NCBI GenBank assembly: GCA_018303645.1
Contig: JAGVXR010000012.1
Coordinates: 1-15,329, forward strand
Direction of reading: 5' to 3'
DNA length: 15,329 nt
Source of the DNA: Candidatus Woesearchaeota archaeon
GTDB taxonomy: Archaea; Nanobdellota; Nanobdellia; Woesearchaeales; GW2011-AR4
The notes under the pieces were generated by a model. It was not told where the DNA came from, did not search any database, and saw only the letters and a list, made by a program, of their open reading frames with translations. Below, in pieces: positions 6,583 to 11,642 of this stretch. The stretch's first letter is position 1. Every line of letters starts with the position of its first letter. The position numbers were made by a program, and so were the translations under genes.

Positions 6583-7642
6583 GGAGCTTGAGGATTTCGG
6601 AAAAAGCCTTGTAGATGACATAGAGAAAGGCAGAAATCCGACTATAGAATTCAATTTGAGGAGCCTGTCTAACATTATTTTTGACGAAAAAACAAGAACA
6701 CTGGGATTGGGCAGCAAGCAGCAGCAAAGGACTTTTTTTAATGTAGGGCATGCGAAGAAATTCCTGCAGACGCTTGAGGTTGCAAAAATAAGCAAAAGCC
6801 TCCTTGATGTGCAAAAGCACGCCAGCCTGAGGGATGTTTTCTACATGGCTAAACGAACTATCCCGAGCTCCAGCATCAATATTGTGGATGAGCAGGCTGA
6901 AAGCGACAATGCTATAGAAGATCTGGAGCTTATAACCGGCTGCTCAAGGGAGCAGCTTAACGTAAACGCCAACAAAATGGGCTCTGTTGCCGGCAATGTA
7001 GTGGTAGAAGACTCAGGCGACACCATAAACTGGGCAAAATTGGGAAGCGGAGGCTGGAGCATCCCCTCAAATGTGGAGGATATTGATTTTAAAAGCATCA
7101 AGGCAAAATACATAATCTACATGGAGAAGCAGGCTGTTTGGGAAAGGCTGCACGAGGACAAATTCTGGGAGAAGCAGAACTGCATAATTGTGACATCGCA
7201 GGGGCAGACAACAAGGGGCATAAGAAGGCTGCTGCAACGGCTGAATGAAGGGGACAAGCTTCCAATCTATGTTTTGGCGGATTTCGACCCGTGGGGATTC
7301 TACATTTATTCTGTTCTGAAGTTCGGCTCGATAAATCTTGCCCACATGTCGGGGGCTATGACGCTGCAAAATGCGAAATTTTTGGGCGTTACGGCAGACG
7401 ATGTCGCAAATTATGACCTGAAAAAGCATTTCATCAGGTTCAAGGATGTGGATTTCGCAAGGCTGAAGCAGATAGCCGATTACGACTGGTTCAAGAAAAA
7501 CAAGGCTTGGCAAAGGCAATTCAAGATGATGAAGGAATTCGGAGCAAAGCTTGAAATACAGGCATTGTCGTCAAAAGGCATAACATTTATATCTGAAAAG
7601 TACTTGCCTGACAAAATAAAGAGGCAGGAGTTTTTGGATTAA
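6554..7642 (+). CDS. top6A: DNA topoisomerase VI subunit A (Spo11-like)
   Basis: This 362-residue subunit is the DNA-cleaving half of topoisomerase VI and is homologous to eukaryotic Spo11. The winged-helix (CAP-like) domain contains 'LRDVFYMAKR', whose Tyr97 is the expected nucleophile forming the 5'-phosphotyrosine link. The Toprim domain shows the acidic residue in 'IIYMEKQAVW' (E191) and 'VLADFDPWGFYIY' (D243, D245) for metal binding. The start overlaps top6B by 29 bases and is preceded by a weak AGG. Full length and no disrupted motifs, so the enzyme should be active as an A2B2 complex. Confidence 0.97.
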   Translation: MKKQEKKPVKELEDFGKSLVDDIEKGRNPTIEFNLRSLSNIIFDEKTRTLGLGSKQQQRTFFNVGHAKKFLQTLEVAKISKSLLDVQKHASLRDVFYMAKRTIPSSSINIVDEQAESDNAIEDLELITGCSREQLNVNANKMGSVAGNVVVEDSGDTINWAKLGSGGWSIPSNVEDIDFKSIKAKYIIYMEKQAVWERLHEDKFWEKQNCIIVTSQGQTTRGIRRLLQRLNEGDKLPIYVLADFDPWGFYIYSVLKFGSINLAHMSGAMTLQNAKFLGVTADDVANYDLKKHFIRFKDVDFARLKQIADYDWFKKNKAWQRQFKMMKEFGAKLEIQALSSKGITFISEKYLPDKIKRQEFLD

Positions 7643-7643
7643 G

Positions 7644-7802
7644 ATGCCGGAGCAAAAGCCAGAAAAGAAAAGCGATGCGCCGCCAAGCTGCGTTGGCTGC
7701 GTGCGCTGGGAAAAGTTCGGGAAGAACTGCTATTATTACTGGGAGGGTAAAAAGCACTGCACCATGTGGATTGGCTCTTGGGACGAGGCTTTGTCGCAAT
7801 AA
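7644..7802 (+). CDS. Small four-cysteine protein in the topoisomerase VI operon
   Basis: This 52-residue reading frame starts at an ATG one base after the top6A stop and ends at TAA 7800-7802. Its first 15 residues are charged and disordered. The rest has C16-x2-C19, C29 and C39 among aromatic residues (three consecutive Tyr, several Trp), a spacing that could hold one zinc ion or a disulfide pair. GGAG lies about 13 bases upstream inside top6A. The tight spacing and the non-random composition argue for a real gene rather than a chance frame. The family is not recognised. A role in binding nucleic acid or assisting topoisomerase VI is only a guess from position. Confidence 0.65.
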   Translation: MPEQKPEKKSDAPPSCVGCVRWEKFGKNCYYYWEGKKHCTMWIGSWDEALSQ

Positions 7803-7803
7803 A

Positions 7804-7813
7804 CTATTTAAAC
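7804..7813 (+). promoter_or_regulatory. TATA-like box for the DUF362 gene
   Basis: CTATTTAAAC is centred about 26 bases before the ATG at 7834 and no ribosome-binding motif is seen, consistent with a leaderless mRNA. Confidence 0.45.
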
Positions 7814-7833
7814 AATAAAATATACATTTTCTT

Positions 7834-8784
7834 ATGCCTTGCACGGTTAGCCTGGAAAACTGCGGTTCTTACAGCCAAGAAGAAGTTGGCGAATCTGTAA
7901 GCAAATTAATAAATAACCTTGGCGGAATCCAAAAATTCGTAAAGAGGGGGCAGAAAGTTCTTCTGAAGCCGAATATTGTCAAAGGCAGTGCTCCGGAAGA
8001 ATGCGCAACAACGCATCCCGCTGTTATTGAAGCGGTGATTAAAATTCTAAAAAAGCAAAATTGCGAATTGCTTGTTGGAGATGCCCCTTTTGCCGATGAC
8101 ACGCTATCTGCAATGAAAACTTGCGGAATCTATGATGTTTGCAAAAAACTTAATGTGAAAATTGCAGTTTTTGACAGGAAAATAAATATAAAAAATGAAA
8201 ATGGGCGGGTTGTAAGGAAGTTTCCTCTGACCCATTACTTTAATGAGGCTGACGCTGTCATAAACATCCCAAAATTAAAAACACACTCACAGCTTTACTT
8301 TACAGGCGCTGTCAAAAACCTTTACAGCATGATGCCCGGCCCTAGGAGGGGGTTTTACCATTTAAAGTACTCAAAAATGGAGTATTTTGCCAACATGCTT
8401 CTTGACTTATATGCCTCATTGAGAAAAAAGGTTGTGCTTAATGTTATTGACGGGATTTGCGGGATGGAAGGCAATGGCCCCTGCAACGGCAATGCAAAAT
8501 TCGCAGGCATTCTTGGGGCATCAAGCGATGCAGTTGCTCTTGATTTTGTAATGTGCAGGCTGATTGGCTTGGATGTTAACAATCTTCCTACCATTTACTA
8601 TGCAAAGAAAAGAAAAGATTTTTTGTTCAATCCGCAAGATATAAAAATTGCAGGGGAAAAAATAGAAAATATCAAAATCGGGCCTTTCGCCGAAGCAGAT
8701 TTCAGCACATTGAACATGATGCCGAAGTTTGTGAACAGCTTCAAGGACTACATAATGAGGCACAGGGAAGAGCTTGTTTATTGA
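7834..8784 (+). CDS. DUF362 family protein
   Basis: This 316-residue protein matches the DUF362 family. Visible landmarks are 'KVLLKPNIV' (about 42-50), 'TTHPAVIEAVI' (about 59-69), 'LLVGDAPFADD' (about 79-89), 'ADAVINIPKLKTHS' (about 139-152), and a C-terminal 'VVLNVIDGICGMEGNGP' segment. Many family members carry a C-terminal 4Fe-4S ferredoxin module; this one does not, because no CxxCxxC cluster is present. The biochemical role of the family is poorly defined, and links to iron-sulfur or redox enzymes rest mostly on domain fusions. It sits between the topoisomerase VI operon and a tRNA gene with its own promoter, so context adds little. Confidence 0.85.
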   Translation: MPCTVSLENCGSYSQEEVGESVSKLINNLGGIQKFVKRGQKVLLKPNIVKGSAPEECATTHPAVIEAVIKILKKQNCELLVGDAPFADDTLSAMKTCGIYDVCKKLNVKIAVFDRKINIKNENGRVVRKFPLTHYFNEADAVINIPKLKTHSQLYFTGAVKNLYSMMPGPRRGFYHLKYSKMEYFANMLLDLYASLRKKVVLNVIDGICGMEGNGPCNGNAKFAGILGASSDAVALDFVMCRLIGLDVNNLPTIYYAKKRKDFLFNPQDIKIAGEKIENIKIGPFAEADFSTLNMMPKFVNSFKDYIMRHREELVY

Positions 8785-8789
8785 CAACT

Positions 8790-8799
8790 TTTATAAATA
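8790..8799 (+). promoter_or_regulatory. TATA box for tRNA-Arg
   Basis: TTTATAAATA lies about 27-30 bases before the mature tRNA 5' end at 8824, the normal archaeal arrangement, so the primary transcript has a very short 5' leader. Confidence 0.6.
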
Positions 8800-8843
8800 A
8801 TTGATTTAATTCTACATCTTTGTGGGCTAGTAGCTCAGCTTGG

Positions 8844-8872
8844 AGAGTAATCAGATTGCGTTACTCGCGCAA
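8844..8872 (+). other. Putative D-loop tRNA intron
   Basis: These 29 bases interrupt the D loop between GG (18-19) and ATA; removing them restores the normal loop AGCTTGGATA. One base of slippage (8845-8873) gives the same product. GAGTAA (8845-8850) pairs with TTACTC (8861-8866), directly inside a weak four-pair central helix, with three-base bulges GGA and AAA. This is a relaxed bulge-helix-bulge that archaeal splicing endonuclease could cut. Also, TTGCG (8856-8860) can pair with CGCAA (8868-8872), forming a possible pseudoknot. Introns at this position are known in some archaea but uncommon. Confidence 0.75.
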
Positions 8873-8891
8873 ATAGAGCGCCTGCCTTCTA

Positions 8892-8939
8892 TTCCAAACC
8901 CTAGGTTTGCAATCCTTCAAATCCTTGGGTTTTGAAGTA
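8892..8939 (+). other. Canonical (37/38) tRNA intron
   Basis: These 48 bases lie after A37. The bulge-helix-bulge is clear: CTTC (8886-8889) pairs with GAAG (8934-8937), and three-base bulges TAT and TAA are each cut after the second base. The interior can fold into CAAACC-CTA-GGTTTG and a longer hairpin CTTCAAATCC...GGTTTTGAAG. The second uses the same GAAG, so it would compete with the splicing fold. Confidence 0.85.
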
Positions 8940-8962
8940 AGCAGGAGGTCGGGGGTTCGAAT

Positions 8963-9074
8963 CCTCCCTGGCCCGCTTATTTTCCATCGTTCCGCAGGAT
9001 TTTATATCCTGCATTGCATGGTTTTCCCAAGGCTTTTTCCAAAAGGCTTGTGGGAACCTCCATGGCCCGCTTAT
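8963..9074 (+). repeat. Direct repeat of the tRNA-Arg 3' end flanking a hairpin-rich segment
   Basis: CCTCCCTGGCCCGCTTAT (8963-8980, the T-stem 3' half to just past the tRNA) recurs at 9057-9074 with a single mismatch (17 of 18). The 76 bases between contain hairpin GCAGGAT/ATCCTGC (8994-9000 with 9006-9012). They also contain a long stem of 13 pairs at 9024-9056: TTCCC/GGGAA, AAG/CTT and CTTTT/AAAAG around loop TCC. A repeated tRNA 3' end is the usual mark of site-specific integration or of a duplicated tRNA fragment. No integrase gene lies in the window. Confidence 0.7.
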
Positions 9075-9140
9075 AAAATAGAAATGTTTAAATAGATGCT
9101 TTTTCAGGAATTGCCCAACAAATCAAAAAAGGTGATTTTA

Positions 9141-9275
9141 ATGGATTTTTTAAAAAGCAAAAAGGCAATTGTAACCCATCCTGCAATGATGTTTGCCATC
9201 GCGCTGGTGCTGGGGCTTGTCTTGGCTTATGTGTGGATCAACTATACAACAGTGCCAAACCCGTTCTGCAAATAA
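9141..9275 (+). CDS. Small single-pass membrane protein
   Basis: This 44-residue frame begins at an ATG preceded at the right distance by a strong AAGGTGAT ribosome-binding site. A short positively charged N-terminus is followed by about 20 hydrophobic residues (about 14-34) forming one transmembrane helix, then a brief tail ending in 'NPFCK'. The positive-inside rule predicts a cytoplasmic N-terminus and an outside C-terminus with one cysteine. The family is not recognised. A TATA-like TGTTTAAATAG lies about 50 bases upstream. It converges with the four-TM gene on the other strand. Confidence 0.7.
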   Translation: MDFLKSKKAIVTHPAMMFAIALVLGLVLAYVWINYTTVPNPFCK

Positions 9276-9323
9276 AATTTTTTAGATAGAATTTTTAATG
9301 TGTATGCAATCTATCAAAGTTAC

Positions 9324-9698
9324 CTATAGCTCCATAGCAAAAGTGGCTATCATAAGGAAAAAGCCTTCTATGATAAAGATTATGTTGTAAGCTGTCCTGT
9401 TCAGCCAGTTGAACTCAAACCAAGATGGGCCAATGCCGAAGCTGTGCAGCAATGGAAACAAGCCGATTATTAAAACAGCTATTGCAACTCCAAAGCTCCA
9501 CCATCCAACAATGTTGCTGTTGGTTATCTCTATTATGGAATCAACAGCCAGATAAAGCCCTGCTCCTGCCACAATCCAGATCATCAATGTAGCAGGCAAA
9601 TCGTTTAAGAAAGTAAGATACCCAAGCATTGGCATCAAGCCAAGCAGGAATATAACAGCGCCTACTGCTCCGGAAATCCAGTCCCGCATTTGCATCAT
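9324..9698 (-). CDS. Four-TM small membrane protein
   Basis: This 124-residue protein has four predicted transmembrane helices (roughly residues 8-27, 36-56, 64-84 and 102-121) with short loops and little soluble sequence. No catalytic motif is visible. The start is the first of two adjacent ATG codons; GAGG lies about 6 bases upstream. It lies only 26 bases downstream of the long helical orphan gene on the same strand, so the two may share a transcript. Function is unknown. Confidence 0.8.
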   Translation of the reverse strand: MMQMRDWISGAVGAVIFLLGLMPMLGYLTFLNDLPATLMIWIVAGAGLYLAVDSIIEITNSNIVGWWSFGVAIAVLIIGLFPLLHSFGIGPSWFEFNWLNRTAYNIIFIIEGFFLMIATFAMEL

Positions 9699-9724
9699 GT
9701 TAATGGCCTCTTTTTTAGAAAATT

Positions 9725-10708
9725 TTACAATTCTTTAGTTTCTTGAAGAGCTAAATTTTGGATTTTGTCTATTGAATTAATTATTATCCTAAAGCCTTGC
9801 GCAATTGGTTGTATGTGTTTGGCAATATTGTCTTCTAATCCCTTGATTTCTTCTATAAGGTTGTCTACATTTGCCCTAGGCAGATTATGTTCTTCAACCC
9901 ATTCACCTAACCACTCTCTCAAATTATGAAGATTAAACAATATTTTTAAAAACATAAGCAAATCTCTTTTCTTAATTAAGTAGGATTCATAAAATGCATC
10001 TTTTAAGGAATCCCTCACTATAAGATAATCTTCTTCCAAATTTTGTTGTATCCAATGATCTAATTTTCCGCTTGCCTTCTGTGCCTTAATTTTAGCTGTA
10101 AGAGTTTTTATGTTTTTTACTACCCCTTTTAATGCCCTTATGTCTCTTGTTTCTCTTAATATCTCTCCCCTTATAGCCCATCTTGCCAAGTAACTTTGAT
10201 TACCCTTATCTTGAAATGATGTTCTGATTTTTTCCATCCAATCTTTATGATGCCGATGGACTTCATCTAAAATTTCCATAACTATCTTATATTCCCCCCT
10301 TTCTTCACCCTCAGCATCTTTACTTCCTTGATATATGCTTAGTGCCATCTCATGCTCTAATTTTCCTAATACCTTATTCTTAGAATTTGCAGTTACTTTT
10401 GATAATTCTTTAAGAGCGTCCAATATTTCTTTTTCTGCTTGCAAGATTTGTCGATCTTGGGTAAGTGCATTAAAAATAAATTTCTCGGCAACTTCTGCTG
10501 ATTTTCTAACTTGAGTTATAAAGTGTTCTAAATCCTTTAACGCAGCCGTAACTCTATGTTCACCTACTTCTTCTCTTATTTTTACATACAATTCATGGTC
10601 TTGTCTTTTGAGACCTCTTACTAATTTTTTAGCTTCTCTTCTCTCTTTCCAAGAAGTAGCAGTAAGCCCCTTGAGCAATGTAGAGTAATACTCAGTCCAA
10701 AATCCCAT
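9725..10708 (-). CDS. Long all-helical hypothetical protein, cysteine-free
   Basis: This 327-residue protein is not recognised. It is rich in Lys, Glu, Leu and Ala with almost no helix breakers, suggesting a long bundle of amphipathic helices or coiled coil. It contains no cysteine, no signal peptide and no membrane segment. The ATG start is preceded by GGTGAG at about 8 bases and by a TATA-like TTTAAATA (about 10751-10758), both supporting this start. Codon use is AT-rich and unlike the core genes at 4-7 kb, resembling the orphans at 2.6 and 14.2 kb. Possible roles (scaffold, partner of a membrane protein, phage-derived structural protein) cannot be separated from sequence alone. Confidence 0.8.
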   Translation of the reverse strand: MGFWTEYYSTLLKGLTATSWKERREAKKLVRGLKRQDHELYVKIREEVGEHRVTAALKDLEHFITQVRKSAEVAEKFIFNALTQDRQILQAEKEILDALKELSKVTANSKNKVLGKLEHEMALSIYQGSKDAEGEERGEYKIVMEILDEVHRHHKDWMEKIRTSFQDKGNQSYLARWAIRGEILRETRDIRALKGVVKNIKTLTAKIKAQKASGKLDHWIQQNLEEDYLIVRDSLKDAFYESYLIKKRDLLMFLKILFNLHNLREWLGEWVEEHNLPRANVDNLIEEIKGLEDNIAKHIQPIAQGFRIIINSIDKIQNLALQETKEL

Positions 10709-10787
10709 TCTTTATCTCACCTTTTTACCTATAAACCCTTTAACTCGTTTTATTTAAATCTTTCCTTTTTGTTGAGTTTTGGGAAGT

Positions 10788-10817
10788 GGTAAAATGAACA
10801 GGTAAAATGAACAGGTA
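10788..10817. repeat. 13-base tandem repeat
   Basis: GGTAAAATGAACA occurs twice head to tail (10788-10800 and 10801-10813), followed by a partial GGTA. It lies in the otherwise non-coding 299 bases between the helical orphan and the toxin gene. An inverted repeat AAGTAAA/TTTACTT (10829-10835 with 10850-10856) follows. I see no protein or clear RNA gene in this gap. Confidence 0.7.
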
Positions 10818-10964
10818 GACATATAATCAAGTAAAACAAACACAAGTGGTTTACTTCCATTGCCTTTTGAATACAGAAGTCGCTCTCGTGTTTTTGATTT
10901 TTTATTGTGGTGTTATTGTTTATCTGTTAAAGTTATTTTTTATAAACAATTTAAAACCGAAAGA

Positions 10965-11000
10965 TTTATATATATTGATTTTCACTATTTTATATAGTGA
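10965..11000 (+). promoter_or_regulatory. Promoter and palindromic operator of the zinc-finger TA pair
   Basis: A BRE-like AAAG (10960-10963) and TATA box TTTATATATA (10965-10974) are followed by the palindrome TCACTAT-TTTAT-ATAGTGA (10982-11000). It has perfect 7-base arms and lies where transcription should start, just before the ATG at 11008. This is the expected site for autorepression by the antitoxin. Confidence 0.6.
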
Positions 11001-11007
11001 TTATTTG

Positions 11008-11259
11008 ATGCGTAAAGATTTTGACATCGAGGCATGCAAAATAGAGGCAAGCAAGCACTTTATGCTGAAATACATGAAAAAGTGGAACTGGGATTTTCAT
11101 GATTTGAGAGAAGCCATAAAAATTGCATACAAGATTGACAAAGTCGGAAAGAAAAAATATGAAGCATATGTAAGAAAGAATGGTTCAAAGAAAATAGTTT
11201 TTGTTTATTATTTTGAGTATGGTACAATATTTGTGATAACTGGTTCGGAAGGTGATTAA
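11008..11259 (+). CDS. Probable toxin, DUF4258/RelE-like
   Basis: This 83-residue basic protein has an N-terminal helix with a conserved-looking His (H17), a Trp/Asp-rich turn and alternating beta strands ending in 'VYYFEYGTIFVITGSE'. This layout resembles small DUF4258 or RelE/MqsR-like toxins, which act on RNA. I chose the ATG at 11008 rather than the GTG at 10846 because the promoter and palindrome lie just upstream and the longer version would encode only AT-derived hydrophobic residues. It is followed after 2 bases by a zinc-finger protein whose ribosome-binding GGTGAT is within this gene's end, the usual tight toxin-antitoxin layout. The toxin assignment rests on fold-like pattern plus context, not a firm family match. 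Confidence 0.65.
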   Translation: MRKDFDIEACKIEASKHFMLKYMKKWNWDFHDLREAIKIAYKIDKVGKKKYEAYVRKNGSKKIVFVYYFEYGTIFVITGSEGD

Positions 11260-11261
11260 AA

Positions 11262-11603
11262 ATGGTTGTATGCCCAAATTGTGAGAAAGACAATCTTGTA
11301 GAAGTAAATGACATAGTATCAGAAATCGAAGGACATTTTTTTGTTGTTAAGGGAAAGCGCTGCGCATCCTGCGGAGAGGAGTTTGTATCGGAAAAAGAAG
11401 GGCAAAAAATGATAGAGATAGCTCGTAACTTGGGAATCTGGGGTGAGCCTTTAAAATTGCACCGCAAATTAAGTCAAAGCGCAAGAGGCACAGTCATCAG
11501 AATACCAATAGATATAGAGAAAAATATGCAATTGAAGGGCAATGAGGAAGTCTTGATTTCAAAAATAGGCAAAAATAAATTATTGATAGAGATTATAACA
11601 TAA
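11262..11603 (+). CDS. Probable antitoxin: YgiT/MqsA-type zinc finger plus AbrB-like domain
   Basis: This 113-residue protein has an N-terminal zinc-binding module with C4-x2-C7 and C34-x2-C37, as in YgiT/MqsA antitoxins. Its second half (from about residue 74) reads like an AbrB/MazE swapped-hairpin DNA-binding domain: 'RGTVIRIPIDIEKNMQLKG...EVLISK...KLLIEI'. In classical MqsA the DNA-binding part is a helix-turn-helix, so the combination here is less usual. The zinc domain would bind the preceding toxin and the AbrB-like domain the palindrome at 10982-11000. It shares a transcript with the toxin, in the order toxin then antitoxin. Confidence 0.75.
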   Translation: MVVCPNCEKDNLVEVNDIVSEIEGHFFVVKGKRCASCGEEFVSEKEGQKMIEIARNLGIWGEPLKLHRKLSQSARGTVIRIPIDIEKNMQLKGNEEVLISKIGKNKLLIEIIT

Positions 11604-11612
11604 AAAACAAAT

Positions 11613-11621
11613 CTTATAAAC
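11613..11621 (+). promoter_or_regulatory. TATA box for the XPD-like helicase gene
   Basis: CTTATAAAC is centred about 26 bases before the ATG at 11643, without a ribosome-binding motif, so the mRNA is probably leaderless. Confidence 0.5.
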
Positions 11622-11642
11622 TAAATTAAACTCACTTCTAAT

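Larger units (their letters stand above)
8824..8975 (+). tRNA. tRNA-Arg(UCU) with two introns
   Basis: The exons assemble into a complete 75-base cloverleaf. The acceptor stem is GGGCTAG (8824-8830) with CTGGCCC (8968-8974) and discriminator G8975; CCA is not encoded. The D stem is GCTC/GAGC (8833-8836 with 8876-8879). The anticodon stem is CCTGC/GCAGG (8881-8885 with 8941-8945). The loop after splicing is CTTCTAA, with anticodon TCT at 8888-8890. The T stem is GGGGG/CCTCC with loop TTCGAAT. This requires removing two insertions: 29 bases in the D loop (8844-8872) and 48 bases at the canonical 37/38 site (8892-8939). The arginine assignment rests on the UCU anticodon and the resemblance to archaeal tRNA-Arg(UCU). 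A T-rich stretch (TTATTTT) follows and could terminate transcription. Confidence 0.9.

Noticed and set aside
10846..11007. Hydrophobic N-terminal extension of the toxin from a GTG at 10846
   Set aside because: The promoter and palindrome lie inside it and the hydrophobic residues come from T-rich non-coding DNA; the ATG at 11008 is better placed.
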